The notes: generated by a model not told the origin, from the letters alone. 64,000 nt of DNA from Rhodococcus sp. NBC_00297 (GCF_036173065.1 NZ_CP108041.1:3227001-3291000); one strand, 5' to 3'. Shown: positions 1 to 10,184, counted from the first letter of the stretch. Numbers and translations: made by a program.

Positions 1-152
1 CCTGTTCTGACCCAGTGATGCGTGTAATACTCAGTACTGCAGGGAATAGCCACCCACTAAGTGGTGCGCTGAGCGGAACACAGGCCGTGTCCTTCGGTCA
101 CACGGTTTCCCGAGACTCGGCGCCTCGATCGGCGCGGAAGGCAGATCCAATC
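1..152. other. leader upstream of the ABC-importer operon, no gene
   Basis: No convincing gene. It holds an 11-bp palindrome, CCACTAAGTGG, at 54-64 and a small hairpin with arms CCGTGT (85-90) and ACACGG (100-105) just before the lipoprotein start at 153. Either could be a regulator site or leader structure, but neither matches a family I can name. An in-frame ATG at 15 would add 46 residues before the lipoprotein signal and is rejected as the start. Confidence 0.4.
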
Positions 153-1373
153 ATGAGAAAAGTCGTAGGCGTGCTCGCCGCAGTGGCCCTTCTGGGCACG
201 GCTGCGTGTGGATCCTCGTCCGGATCGGACGGTTCGGGTCCCATCAAGATCGGATCCGTGCACCCCACCACCGGTGCGCTGGCCGGTGTCGGTGGACTGA
301 TGAACGACGGTGCCGCACTGGCCGTCGAGGACATCAACGGTGCCGGCGGCATCTCCTCGCTCGAGGGGCGTCCACTGGAACTCGTCACCGGTGACAGCCA
401 GGGCAAGGCGGAGGTCGGCCAGAGTGAGGCGCAGCGTCTGATCGACGACGGCGCGGTCGCCCTGGTGGGCACCTATCAGAGTGACGTGACGCAGAACGTC
501 GCATCGGTCGCCGAGCGCTCGCGAGTGCCGCTGGTCATCGACGTCGCGGTCGACGACAAGATCCTCGACCAGGGTTACCAGTACGCGTTCCGTATCCAGC
601 CGAACGCCTCCAGCATGGGTACCGACGGCGCCAAGGCGCTCGCGGCCATCGAGGAGCAGACCGGCCAGCCGATCGATCGCGTGTCGTACCTGCACATCGA
701 GGGCTCGTTCGGTGACAGCGTGTTCGACGCCTTCGAGAAGGAGGCCGCGAACCAGGGCATCTCCTCGGTGCAGGAGATCACGTACCCGGCCACCAACTTC
801 TCCGACGCCACGACGCAGGTGCGCGAGGCCGCGGTCTCCAACCCCGACGTCATCGTCGCGACGGGCTACTACCCGGACGGTCTGCTGATCGCGAAGGCCG
901 TCGCGCAGTTGAATGTCGACGTCAAGGGTGTCTACGGCATCGCCAACGGCGCCTTCGACGACAGTTCCTTCCCGTCTGCCGCCGGCACCGCCGGTGAGGG
1001 TGTGCTGTCCGCCAACTACCACTTCGATGCCACCAGCGATCGAGTCAACGACATTCGCTCGCGCTTCGAGGAGAAGTACGGCCGTCCGATGGAGACGGCG
1101 GCGATGCTGTCGTACCAGGCCGTCGAGGTCATCGCGGCCGGACTCGAGGACGGCGCCGACGCGGATCCGGAAGCGTTGCGCGAGGCCATCTCCGGGGTCA
1201 CCATCGACGACCCGCTGCTCGCCTTCTCCTGTCCCATCCAGTTCGACGAGACCGGTCAGAACTCCAACGCGACGGTCATCGTGATGCAGGTGCGCGACGG
1301 CCAGGTCACCCAGGTCTTCCCGGACGAGTTCGCCACCGAGGCCATCGAGTTCCCCGCGGGAGCGGGCCGGTGA
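153..1373 (+). CDS. ABC transporter substrate-binding lipoprotein, branched-chain amino acid (Liv) type
   Basis: Extracytoplasmic solute receptor of a Liv-type importer, 406 aa. The chosen ATG gives a short basic n-region (MRKVV), a hydrophobic core and a lipobox LGTAAC with the lipidated cysteine at residue 19. The mature part begins with the family pattern IKIGSVHPTTGALAG and has the type I periplasmic-binding fold of LivJ/AmiC-like receptors. Its stop overlaps the downstream permease start by 4 bp. The ligand cannot be read from sequence. Because the same operon carries a hydantoinase-type amidohydrolase and a CoA-transferase, I infer an amide, ureide or carboxylate ligand rather than leucine. 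Confidence 0.9.
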   Translation: MRKVVGVLAAVALLGTAACGSSSGSDGSGPIKIGSVHPTTGALAGVGGLMNDGAALAVEDINGAGGISSLEGRPLELVTGDSQGKAEVGQSEAQRLIDDGAVALVGTYQSDVTQNVASVAERSRVPLVIDVAVDDKILDQGYQYAFRIQPNASSMGTDGAKALAAIEEQTGQPIDRVSYLHIEGSFGDSVFDAFEKEAANQGISSVQEITYPATNFSDATTQVREAAVSNPDVIVATGYYPDGLLIAKAVAQLNVDVKGVYGIANGAFDDSSFPSAAGTAGEGVLSANYHFDATSDRVNDIRSRFEEKYGRPMETAAMLSYQAVEVIAAGLEDGADADPEALREAISGVTIDDPLLAFSCPIQFDETGQNSNATVIVMQVRDGQVTQVFPDEFATEAIEFPAGAGR

Positions 1374-2353
1374 CGGTCGTCGCCGAGAGCGCGGCCACGG
1401 AGAAGACCCGGCGCGCCGTGAATCCCGGCGTCGCCGTCGGGGGAGCGCTCGTGGTGATCCTCGCCGTCATCTTCTTCGTCGGCGGCAAGGACCAGGGTCT
1501 GGTCGGCCAGGCCATCGTGTCCGGTCTGCTGCTCGGCGGGGTCTACGCGCTGATCTCGGTCGGCCTGACACTCATCTTCGGTGTGCTCGGCATCGTGAAC
1601 TTCGCCCAGGGCGCGATGCTCACCCTGGCGATGTACATCGTGTACGCGCTGTCGACGGCAGGGTTGCCCGTCTACGTGGCAACGCTTCTCGCGGTTCCCG
1701 TCATGTTCGTGTTCGGCATGATCGTGCAGGCCACCCTGCTCACCAAGCTCACCATCGGCGGGAGTCACGAGGGTCCGCTACTGGTGACACTCGGGTTGTC
1801 GTTGCTCATCATCAACGTGCTCCTCATGGTCTTCGGTGGTCGGCCCAAGTCGGTCGAGGCGCCCGTGGACGGATCGATCTCGATACTCGGCACCGTCGCG
1901 GCCTGGCCTCGGGTGCTCGCGTTCGTCGGTGCCGCGGTCGTGGCCATCGCGCTGAAGTCGGTGCTCGAACGCACGCGCCTCGGGTTGTCGATCCGCGCGG
2001 TGGCGTCGAACTCGGAGGGCGCCAAGCTCGTCGGAGTCGACATCGGCCGCGTCTACGCGCTGACGTTCGGTATCGGCGCGGCTTGCGTGGCCGTCGCCGG
2101 CGGACTGATGACACCGTTCACGTCTCTCACCCCGTCGGTGGGCGAGCAGTTCACGATTCTCGCCTTCGTCATCGTGGTGCTGGGCGGTCTCGGCAGTGTC
2201 GTCGGAGCCATGGTCGGCGGCATCGTCATCGGTCTGGTCCAGACGGTCGGCGCCCTGTACCTCCCCGGTACCGGATCGCTGATCCTCGTCTTCGCCGTGT
2301 TCGTCATGGTGCTCTTTCTCAAGCCCGAAGGTCTGTACGGAGGACGCCGATGA
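1370..2353 (+). CDS. livH: Liv-type ABC transporter permease (LivH-like)
   Basis: Inner-membrane permease of the importer, 327 aa and very hydrophobic. It carries the LivH hallmarks GLLLGGVYALISVGLTLIF and GVLGIVNFAQGAML near the N-terminus and the conserved VVLGGLGSVVGAMVGGIVIG segment near the C-terminus. The GTG start lies inside the preceding stop (GTGA), so translation is probably coupled. It has roughly 40 more N-terminal residues than E. coli LivH before the first conserved helix, including an extra transmembrane segment. It should pair with the LivM-like protein encoded next. The substrate is not known. Confidence 0.9.
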   Translation: MTVVAESAATEKTRRAVNPGVAVGGALVVILAVIFFVGGKDQGLVGQAIVSGLLLGGVYALISVGLTLIFGVLGIVNFAQGAMLTLAMYIVYALSTAGLPVYVATLLAVPVMFVFGMIVQATLLTKLTIGGSHEGPLLVTLGLSLLIINVLLMVFGGRPKSVEAPVDGSISILGTVAAWPRVLAFVGAAVVAIALKSVLERTRLGLSIRAVASNSEGAKLVGVDIGRVYALTFGIGAACVAVAGGLMTPFTSLTPSVGEQFTILAFVIVVLGGLGSVVGAMVGGIVIGLVQTVGALYLPGTGSLILVFAVFVMVLFLKPEGLYGGRR

Positions 2354-3389
2354 CCACCACGACGGATGTCTCGACGGACTCCGCGTCCGACACGCGGCTG
2401 AAGGACTCCTGGCTGCGACGCCAGTTGCTCACGCTCGTCATCGGATTCGTGGTCGTCGCCGCGTTCCCGCTCGTGCTCGGCGAGCAGGCGCAGACGGTCG
2501 CGGTCCGGACGCTGATCTTCGCGATCATGGCGGTCGGCTGGAACCTCATGAGCGGCTTCGGCGGCATGTTCAGCTTCGGTCACGCGGCGTTCTTCGGCAT
2601 CGGCGCGTACACCGGTGCGTATCTGCTGGTGGAGCACGGCATCTCGCCGTGGATCTCCATGCTCGTCGGCGCCGTGGTGTCCGCCGCGGTGGGCACCACC
2701 ATCGCCTACCTGTGCTTGCGCTACCGGCTGGCCGGGTCGTACTTCGCCCTGGCGACGTTCGCCTTCGCGCAGATGTTCCTGCTGCTCGTGCAGAATCTCG
2801 AGGTCTTCAACAAGACCGAGGGCTTCAACGTGCCGATCCTGCCGCGCGATTCGTGGTGGATGCTGCAGTTCGAGAAGGGCAGTGCCAACTACCTGTGGAT
2901 CCCGTTGGTGATCCTGGCGCTCGCGGTGCTGGGCACCATCTTCTACGTCCGGTCCCGCCCGGGGCAGTACGTGCAGGCGATCCGTGACGACGCCACCGCG
3001 GCAGCCTCTCTCGGTATCGACACGATGAAGTACCGGCTCATCGCGGTCGCGGCGAGCTGCGCCCTCACGGCCGTGGCCGGCGTGTACTACGTGCAGTACT
3101 ACTTCTTCGTGGGCCCCGAGCAGGCGTTCGGATCCGCGGTGTCCGTCGAGGCCATCGTCCCGGCCGTCATCGGCGGCATCGGGACCATCTGGGGACCGGT
3201 GCTCGGCGCCGCGGTCATCGGGCCGCTGTCGGAGCTCATCAACGAGCTGCTGCGCAACCCGCCCGCGTTCCTCGAGTTCCTCCAGGGATCCATCGGACTC
3301 GACGTGGCGGTCTACTCGGTGATTCTCATCCTGATCGTGATCTTCCTGCCCAAGGGGATCTTCGGCACGATTCGCGAGAGGTGGCGCAA

Positions 3390-3393
<4 letters not shown>
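2350..3393 (+). CDS. livM: Liv-type ABC transporter permease (LivM-like)
   Basis: Second permease, 347 aa, start ATG at 2350 in an ATGA overlap with livH. Family motifs are WNLMSGFGGMFSFGHAAFFGIGAYTG in the N-terminal third (shown by the WNLMSGFGGMFSFG part) and the cytoplasmic loop residues AIRDDATAAASLGID that contact the ATPases. An acidic, polar stretch of about 25 residues precedes the first helix. In-frame upstream codons would run deep into livH and are rejected. With LivH it forms the membrane channel of the importer. Confidence 0.9.
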
Positions 3394-4105
<712 letters not shown>

Positions 4106-4109
<4 letters not shown>

Positions 4110-4810
4110 TGCTCGAGATCGACGATCTGCACGCCGGCTACCGGCGACTGGAGATCCTGCACGGTGTCACGATGCATCTGGAGAAGGACGAGATCGTCTC
4201 TCTCATCGGAGCCAACGGCGCCGGCAAGACCACGACGCTGCGCGCCCTGTCGGGTCTGGTCACGCCCAGCAAGGGCCGCATCATGTTGGACGGCAACGAC
4301 ATCAGTGGCAACCGCGCCGATCGCATCGTCCGGTCGGGGCTGGTGCACGTCGCCCAGGACCGCGCACTCTTCGGTTCGCTGCCGGTCTCCGAGAACCTGG
4401 AGATGGGCGCGTACACCCAGAAGCGCGGGTCCACGAAGGAGTCGCTCGACCGCGTCTTCGATCTGTTCCCCATTCTCGCCGAGCGGCGGACCCAGCGCGC
4501 GGACACCATGTCCGGCGGTCAGCAGCAGATGCTGGCCATCGGCCGCGCCATGATGTCGAAGCCGCGTGTGCTCACGCTCGACGAACCGTCCGTCGGCCTG
4601 GCGCCGAAGCTCGCCGCCGAAGTCCTCGAGGCCATCGTGCGGATCCGCGAGACCGGGGTGACCGTGCTGATCGTCGAGCAGAACGCCGCACAGGCACTCG
4701 CGATCTCCGACCGCGCCTACGTCATCGAGAGCGGATCCATCGTGCTCACCGGTACGGGAGCCGAGCTCGCCCACGACGATCGCGTCAAGGCTGCGTACCT
4801 CGGCATCTGA
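4106..4810 (+). CDS. livF: Liv-type ABC transporter ATP-binding protein (LivF-like)
   Basis: Second ATPase of the importer, 234 aa, the usual LivF length. Walker A GANGAGKTT, signature MSGGQQQMLAIGRAMM and Walker B RVLTLDEPSVGLAP are all intact. The start ATGATG at 4106 overlaps the livG stop; the second ATG at 4109 would work equally well. It completes a five-gene transporter. The next gene starts 28 bp downstream, so the transporter and the following enzymes are probably on one transcript. Confidence 0.9.
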
Positions 4811-4838
4811 TGCCGCACCTCTCGTCAGGAGTTTCTTC

Positions 4839-5471
4839 GTGCGATTGCTCGCATACACCCCCATCCATGTCGACTTCGCCGAGTTCCGGCGACGTCAGGA
4901 GCGGTACGACGCACTGAGCCCGGTGGGCGTGTCCGTCGTCCTGCGCAATATCGGTCCCGATGCTCCGCGCGCGCTGGACACCGAGGCCGACGTCCGAGCG
5001 TCCGAAGTGGCACTGGCCGCCGCCTTCCGCGCGTCCGATCCGGACGAGTTCGACGGGTACCTGCCCGACTGCGTGCTCGATCCGTGTGCGGAGGAGGCGG
5101 ACAGGTTCGAGCGTCCCCTGTACGGACTGACGCGACTCACCGCGTCGTTCTACGCCTCGCAGGGCCACCGCCTCGGCGCCCTCGCCCGCAATGCCGCCAT
5201 CGCTGCCGAACTCGACCGCCGCGTGGCGGGTTACGGCATCCCCGCCGAGCCGACCGTTGTCATGGACCTGTCGTTCGACGACATCGCGGACTCGCGGGCC
5301 TGGGCCGACGCGGTCACCGTCCACGCTCGTGCGCTGACATGTTCGGTGGCCATCAACGCGTGCTCGGCAGTCGATCTCACCGGGCCGCGAACCTCACCGC
5401 TGGTCGTGGATCCCACGGCCACCGCCCTGCGCCTGCTCGCACTGCGCGACGAGCTGGAGCCGGCATCGTGA
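4839..5471 (+). CDS. Asp/Glu/hydantoin racemase superfamily protein
   Basis: Predicted cofactor-independent racemase or isomerase, 210 aa. The GTG start has a CAGGAG ribosome site at 4826-4831. The two cysteines expected of the superfamily are in place: Cys78 in DGYLPDCVLDP, matching the family pattern of Cys followed by DP, and Cys175 in SVAINACSAVDL. The superfamily includes hydantoin racemase, aspartate/glutamate racemase, maleate isomerase and arylmalonate decarboxylase. The hydantoinase-type enzyme two genes downstream makes hydantoin racemase attractive, but no N-carbamoylase is present, so maleate-isomerase-like or decarboxylase chemistry remains possible. Confidence 0.65.
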   Translation: MRLLAYTPIHVDFAEFRRRQERYDALSPVGVSVVLRNIGPDAPRALDTEADVRASEVALAAAFRASDPDEFDGYLPDCVLDPCAEEADRFERPLYGLTRLTASFYASQGHRLGALARNAAIAAELDRRVAGYGIPAEPTVVMDLSFDDIADSRAWADAVTVHARALTCSVAINACSAVDLTGPRTSPLVVDPTATALRLLALRDELEPAS

Positions 5472-6835
5472 GCGCGGACGGACCCGATCTGATCGTCGCC
5501 GGCGCCGGCGGCGGACTGATCGCCGCGCTGCGTGCCGCCGAGCACGGACTCGACGTGCTGGTCGTCGAGGCCAGCGACCACTTCAAGCGCGGCAACAACA
5601 CCGCGATGTCGACGGCCATGATCCCCGGCGCGGGGTCCCGCTGGCAGCGTGAGGCGGGCATCGAGGACTCCCCGGAGACGTTCGTCGAGGACGTACTCCG
5701 CAAGACGAAGGGCGCGGCCGACGCAGAGCTCGCCGGAGCCCTCGCCCGCGTGAGCGCGCCACTCGTCGAATGGATGGCGGATCACCTCGAGGTGCCGTTG
5801 TCGCTGGTCACTGATTTCGCCTACCCCGGTCACTCGGCACTGCGCTGCCACACCGTCGAGGGTCGGCACGGAAGCGTGTTGCTCGAGCACCTGGTGCGCG
5901 CGGTGACGGTGGAGCCGCGCATCGACGTTCTGGCACCGGCCCGGCTGACCGACGTCCGCGTCGACGACGGTCGCGTCACCGCCGCGGTGATCACGCTCCC
6001 GGACGGGTCGACCGAGACGATCCCCACCGACGCGGTGCTGTTGGCCACCAACGGGTACGGCGGCGACCACGAGCGGGTCGCCACCCACGTCCCCGAGATC
6101 GCGCATGCTCGCTACCACGGCAGCGAGCACTCCCGCGGAGACGCGCTCACCATCGGTGACCGTCTCGGCGCCGCGACCGCGTATCTCGATGCGTACCAGG
6201 GGCATGCGGCGCTGTCGAAGAAGGCCTCGACCCTGGTCGGGTGGGCCACCGTCATGCACGGGGGCGTCGTCCTCGACCTCACGGGACGACGCTTCGGTGA
6301 CGAGACGACGGGCTACTCCGAGTACGCCGCCCATCTCGCGGCCCGCCCGGAGTCCGAGGGCGTCATCGTCATCGACCGCGACATCCACGACAAGTGTCTG
6401 TCGTTCACCGACTTTCGTCAGACAGTCGATTCGGGCGCCGTCGTGTGGGCGGACACGCCGGCCGAGCTGGCCGACGCGCTGGGGCTCCCCGCCGATGTCG
6501 TCGTCGACGAACTCGCGGCCGTCGAGAGGTACGCACGGGGTGAGGCGTCGGACCCGCACGGGCGCACCTCGTTCGAGCACGAGCTCACCGGGCCGTACGC
6601 GGCGATCCGCATCGTCCCCGCGCTGTTCCACACCCAGGGCGGCCTCGTCGTCGACGGGAACGCTCGGGTCCTGCGACCCGACGGCACCGCGATCGAGGGA
6701 CTGTTCGCCTCCGGCGGCGCTGCGATGGGCATCTCGGGCCACGGCGCCGCGGGGTACCTCGCCGGCAACGGATTGCTGCCCGCACTCGGACTCGCTTATC
6801 TGGCCGCAGATGTCGTGGCCGGTACTCATCACTAG
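5468..6835 (+). CDS. FAD-dependent oxidoreductase, fumarate reductase/succinate dehydrogenase flavoprotein-like
   Basis: Soluble flavoprotein of 455 aa starting at a GTG that overlaps the racemase-like stop by 4 bp. The dinucleotide-binding fold is at the N-terminus (DLIVAGAGGGLIAALRAAE, then VVEAS). The C-terminal FAD segment GLFASGGAAMGISGHGAAGYLAGNGL is of the type found in fumarate reductase flavoproteins, 3-ketosteroid dehydrogenases and tricarballylate dehydrogenase; here I cite only its GGAAMGISGHGA core. No haem or Fe-S domain is fused. In this operon it most likely introduces or removes an alpha,beta double bond in a carboxylate intermediate. The substrate is unknown. Confidence 0.75.
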   Translation: MSADGPDLIVAGAGGGLIAALRAAEHGLDVLVVEASDHFKRGNNTAMSTAMIPGAGSRWQREAGIEDSPETFVEDVLRKTKGAADAELAGALARVSAPLVEWMADHLEVPLSLVTDFAYPGHSALRCHTVEGRHGSVLLEHLVRAVTVEPRIDVLAPARLTDVRVDDGRVTAAVITLPDGSTETIPTDAVLLATNGYGGDHERVATHVPEIAHARYHGSEHSRGDALTIGDRLGAATAYLDAYQGHAALSKKASTLVGWATVMHGGVVLDLTGRRFGDETTGYSEYAAHLAARPESEGVIVIDRDIHDKCLSFTDFRQTVDSGAVVWADTPAELADALGLPADVVVDELAAVERYARGEASDPHGRTSFEHELTGPYAAIRIVPALFHTQGGLVVDGNARVLRPDGTAIEGLFASGGAAMGISGHGAAGYLAGNGLLPALGLAYLAADVVAGTHH

Positions 6836-6847
6836 AGAAGGATTGTC

Positions 6848-8314
6848 ATGACGAAGCTTCTGATCACCAATGCCCGAGTCGTACGTCCGGGCGCCGATCA
6901 TCCCGAGGACGGCGAATTCCTCGACCTGCTGATCGAGGACGGGAAGTTCACCCGCATCGAGGCGGGGATCGATCCGTCGAGCGCCGACACCGTCGTCGAC
7001 GCCGCCGGCAAGGTCGCATTCCCCGGAGTGGTGGACGCGCACCAACACTGGGGCATCTACAACCCGCTGGGTGAGGACGCCTACACCGAGTCCAGGGCCT
7101 GCGTGCAGGGCGGTGTCACCACCTCGCTGTCCTACATGCGCACCGGTCAGTACTACATGAACACCGGTGGTTCGTACGCCGATGTGTTCCCGACGGTGCT
7201 CGAGGCCACCGAGGGCAAGCCGTTCGTCGACTACGCGTACCACCTCGCGCCGATGTCGAAGGAGCACATCGCCGAGATCCCCTCGCTCATCACCGATCAC
7301 GGTGTGACGTCGTTCAAGATCTTCATGTTCTACGGCAGCCACGGGCTGCACGGGCGCTCGACCGACCAGAGCGAATTCCTCATGACGCCGGAGGGCGAGC
7401 GCTACGACCTCGCACACTTCGAGTTCGTCATGCGCGGCATCCAGGCCGCACGGGAGCAGCTCGGCGACAAGGCCGATCACATCTCGCTCTCGCTGCACTG
7501 CGAGACCGCCGAGATCATGAGCGCCTACACCAAGCTCGTCGAGGAGGAGGGAACGCTCACCGGCCTCGCGGCGTACAGCGCCTCGCGTCCGCCGCACTCC
7601 GAGGGGCTCGCGGTCACCATCGCGTCGTTCCTCGCCGACGAGACGCAGCTGCCCAACGTCAACCTGCTGCACCTCTCCTCCCGCAAGGCCCTCACTGCCG
7701 CCATGCGGATGGCGAAGGCGTTCCCGCACGTCAACTTCCGTCGCGAGGTGACCATCGGTCACCTGCTCGCCGACATCGACACCGCCTACGGACTGGGCGG
7801 CAAGGTCAACCCGCCGCTGCGCCCGCGCGACGACGTCGAGGCCCTGTGGGAGCACCTGCTCGGCGGCGACATCGACTGGGTGGTCAGCGATCACGCGTGC
7901 TGCAAGGACGAGAAGAAGTTCGCCGAGGACCGCGGCGACATCTTCGCGGCCAAGTCGGGATTCGGCGGCGCCGAGTACCTGCTGCCGGGACTGGTCAGCG
8001 AGGGCCGCAAGCGTGGACTCAGCTGGCGCCGCATCGCGGAGCTGACGTCGCTCAATCCCGCTCGTCGCTACGGACTTCCGGGCAAGGGCGAGATCGCCGT
8101 CGGTATGGACGCCGACCTGGCACTGGTCGATCCCGATCACACGTGGACGGTGCGTCCCGAGGATTCGGAGTCCACGCAGGAGTACACCCCCTTCGAGGGC
8201 TTCGAACTCGGCGCGAAGGTCACCGACACGTTCGTGCGTGGCCACCGCGTACTCGACAACGGCGCTGTCGCGGGGGAGCCCACCGGCCGCTACCTGCACA
8301 GGCCCTACAAGTGA
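6848..8314 (+). CDS. amidohydrolase of the hydantoinase/dihydropyrimidinase/dihydroorotase type
   Basis: Cyclic-amide hydrolase candidate, 488 aa. Binuclear metal-site residues are visible: HxH at His65/His67 (DAHQHWG), probable carboxylated Lys157 (TSFKIFM), His217 (SLHCET), His275 (LLHLSS) and Asp348 (VVSDHACC). The C-terminal strand motif KGEIAVGMDADLALVDP is typical. The region after His275 lacks the CPHYL motif of characterised D-hydantoinases, so specificity is probably different. AGAAGGATTGTC precedes the ATG. The stop overlaps the CoA-transferase start by 4 bp, which ties ring opening to CoA activation in one pathway. Confidence 0.82.
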   Translation: MTKLLITNARVVRPGADHPEDGEFLDLLIEDGKFTRIEAGIDPSSADTVVDAAGKVAFPGVVDAHQHWGIYNPLGEDAYTESRACVQGGVTTSLSYMRTGQYYMNTGGSYADVFPTVLEATEGKPFVDYAYHLAPMSKEHIAEIPSLITDHGVTSFKIFMFYGSHGLHGRSTDQSEFLMTPEGERYDLAHFEFVMRGIQAAREQLGDKADHISLSLHCETAEIMSAYTKLVEEEGTLTGLAAYSASRPPHSEGLAVTIASFLADETQLPNVNLLHLSSRKALTAAMRMAKAFPHVNFRREVTIGHLLADIDTAYGLGGKVNPPLRPRDDVEALWEHLLGGDIDWVVSDHACCKDEKKFAEDRGDIFAAKSGFGGAEYLLPGLVSEGRKRGLSWRRIAELTSLNPARRYGLPGKGEIAVGMDADLALVDPDHTWTVRPEDSESTQEYTPFEGFELGAKVTDTFVRGHRVLDNGAVAGEPTGRYLHRPYK

Positions 8315-9498
8315 CCGGGCCCCTGGAGGGAATTCGCGTTCTCGACGCGTCCACGATCCTCGCCGGTCCGCTGGTCGCCCAGATCCTCGGCGACTTCGGT
8401 GCCGACGTCGTCAAGATCGAGCACCCCACCAAGCCGGACGGTATGCGTGGGCACGGTCTGGACAAGGACGGGCACCCGTTGTGGTGGACGATGGTGAGCC
8501 GCAACAAGCGCGGCATGACGCTGAACCTCGGCAAGCCCGAGGGGGCCGACGTCTTCCGCAAGCTCGTCGCGGACGCCGACGTGGTGGTGGAGAACTTCCG
8601 GCCGGGCACCCTCGAGAAGTGGGGCCTCGGTTACGACGTGCTGTCCGAGATCAATCCGGGTCTGATTCTGTTGCGTGTCACCGGTTTCGGCCAGACCGGT
8701 CCCTACTCGACAAGGCCGGCGTTCGGCACTCTGGTCGAGTCGATGAGCGGGTTCGCCCACCTCACCGGCTCGGCCGACGGACCGCCGACGCTTCCCGCCT
8801 TCGGTCTGGCGGATTCGCTGGCCGGTATCGCGGGATCGTCGGCGGTCTCGATGGCCCTGCTGCACCGGACGAAGACGGGTAAAGGCCAGCAGATCGATCT
8901 CGATCTGCTGAGCCCCATCATGACGGCGGTCGGGCCCGGCATCATCTACGCCGACCAGTTGGGCATCGACCAGGAGCGCACCGGTAACCGGTCGAGCAAC
9001 AACGCGCCCCGCAATCTCTATCGGACCAAGGACGAGCACTGGCTGGCCATCTCCACCAGTGCCAACTCCATCGCCGAACGCGTTCTCCGCCTCGTCGGTC
9101 ACCCGGAGGTTCTCGACGAGCCGTGGTTCGCGACGGGTCGTCAGCGCGCGGCCCACGCCGACCTGCTCGACGGATACGTCGGTGGGTGGATCGCCGAGCG
9201 CACGCGCGACGAGGTGATCGCGGCCTTCGAGGAGGCCGGCGCGGCGGTCGCCCCCGTCTACAAGCCGAGCGAGCTGCTCGACGATCCGCAGGTCAACGCC
9301 ATCGAGATGGTCACCACAGTCGAGGACGACGCTCTCGGGCCGGTGCGCATGCAGAACGTCATGTGGCGCATGGGGGAGAGCCCTGGCAGCATCCGCCACA
9401 CCGGACGTCCGCACGGCGCGGACACCGACACCGTGCTCGCTGAGCTCGGTCTCAGCGACGACGAGGTGCGCACCCTGCACGAGACCGGCATCGTCTGA
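8311..9498 (+). CDS. CaiB/BaiF family (class III) CoA-transferase
   Basis: Transfers CoA between carboxylic acids, 395 aa, normal family length. The GTG start overlaps the amidohydrolase stop. Family features include GIRVLDASTILAGPLVAQIL at the N-terminus, GADVVKIEHP, the conserved segment SRNKRGMTLNLGKPEG, and DVVVENFRPGTLEKWGLGYD; an aspartate nucleophile is expected in the family. It is the last gene of the coupled operon, so the acid produced by the amidohydrolase and flavoprotein is probably activated as a CoA thioester for further breakdown elsewhere. Confidence 0.88.
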   Translation: MTGPLEGIRVLDASTILAGPLVAQILGDFGADVVKIEHPTKPDGMRGHGLDKDGHPLWWTMVSRNKRGMTLNLGKPEGADVFRKLVADADVVVENFRPGTLEKWGLGYDVLSEINPGLILLRVTGFGQTGPYSTRPAFGTLVESMSGFAHLTGSADGPPTLPAFGLADSLAGIAGSSAVSMALLHRTKTGKGQQIDLDLLSPIMTAVGPGIIYADQLGIDQERTGNRSSNNAPRNLYRTKDEHWLAISTSANSIAERVLRLVGHPEVLDEPWFATGRQRAAHADLLDGYVGGWIAERTRDEVIAAFEEAGAAVAPVYKPSELLDDPQVNAIEMVTTVEDDALGPVRMQNVMWRMGESPGSIRHTGRPHGADTDTVLAELGLSDDEVRTLHETGIV

Positions 9499-9524
9499 CC
9501 GCTCGAGTGGGCACACTGGTGTCC

Positions 9525-9926
9525 ATGACGTCAGCACACAGTGTCGCGAAGGATCTCGGTCGACGGCTTCTCTGGTGGGGCGGCGGCAGTGTCGCGGTCG
9601 GTGCCGCCGCAGCGTTGGGCGGCGGCTCTCCCGCGGTCCGTGCTTTCGGCATCCAGACCGCGGGCTGGGGTGCCATCGATCTCGCCATCGCCGGGATCGG
9701 GGCGGCCCGGTCCACCGAGGTCGCGGCCGACAAGCTGCGGAAGACCTTGTGGATCAACACCGGACTCGACGTCGTCTACGTCGCCCTGGGTGCACATGTC
9801 CTGTACCACCGGCCCACCTTCGGCGGGAGGGTGACGCCGCAGCAGTCCTCCGGGCACGGTGCCGCCGTCGTCGTGCAGGGTGCGGCTCTCCTGGTGCTCG
9901 ACAGCGTGCACGCGAAACGCTTGTGA
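9525..9926 (+). CDS. small membrane protein, DUF6992-like
   Basis: 133 aa from the ATG at 9525; an in-frame GTG at 9507 is an alternative. About three to four hydrophobic segments are visible (LLWWGGGSVAVGAAAALGG; GWGAIDLAIAGIGA; LWINTGLDVVYVALGAHVL; AAVVVQGAALLVLD) with a conserved-looking GWGAIDL motif. No catalytic residues are recognised. It lies 26 bp after the CoA-transferase but without overlap, so it may not belong to that operon. A terminator-like structure follows. The family assignment is from memory and moderately sure at best. Confidence 0.6.
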   Translation: MTSAHSVAKDLGRRLLWWGGGSVAVGAAAALGGGSPAVRAFGIQTAGWGAIDLAIAGIGAARSTEVAADKLRKTLWINTGLDVVYVALGAHVLYHRPTFGGRVTPQQSSGHGAAVVVQGAALLVLDSVHAKRL

Positions 9927-9947
9927 CTCAGGACTCGGCATACCGTC

Positions 9948-9985
9948 CGGTCCGAGGGGCACACTGGACTGGAGTCCGCGGACCG
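9948..9985 (+). terminator. nested stem-loop, probable terminator
   Basis: Outer arms CGGTCCG (9948-9954) and CGGACCG (9979-9985) enclose an inner hairpin GGACT-GG-AGTCC at 9966-9977. It sits 21 bp after the stop of the small membrane protein. There is no T-run after it, which is common in actinobacteria. Confidence 0.45.
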
Positions 9986-10135
9986 ACGTGGGCCTCGTGG
10001 CCGGTGCGTCCGTCGGGGGCGCACCGGCCGCCCTCATTGCGCGGCTGAAATACCCACCATGTAATTCTCATTTGTCAAGTACCGACACGTGCTTTTGTTG
10101 CGGCGTGCCCACTTTTCGGTAACACTCACCACATC

Positions 10136-10162
10136 AGTCACATGAGTCACGTGAGTCACACA
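10136..10162. repeat. three tandem 9-bp AGTCAC repeats upstream of the DUF4185 gene
   Basis: AGTCACATG, AGTCACGTG and AGTCACACA lie head to tail at 10136-10144, 10145-10153 and 10154-10162, ending 22 bp before the ATG. They could be regulator half-sites close to the promoter. The rest of the 9927-10184 gap shows no gene. Confidence 0.5.
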
Positions 10163-10184
10163 GTCGATCGGTGGGGGTCGGAGT

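Noticed and set aside
5231-8299. 1022-codon open frame on the minus strand
   Set aside because: It is antisense to the flavoprotein and amidohydrolase genes, which have clear motifs, starts and overlaps. Long antisense frames are expected in DNA this GC-rich.
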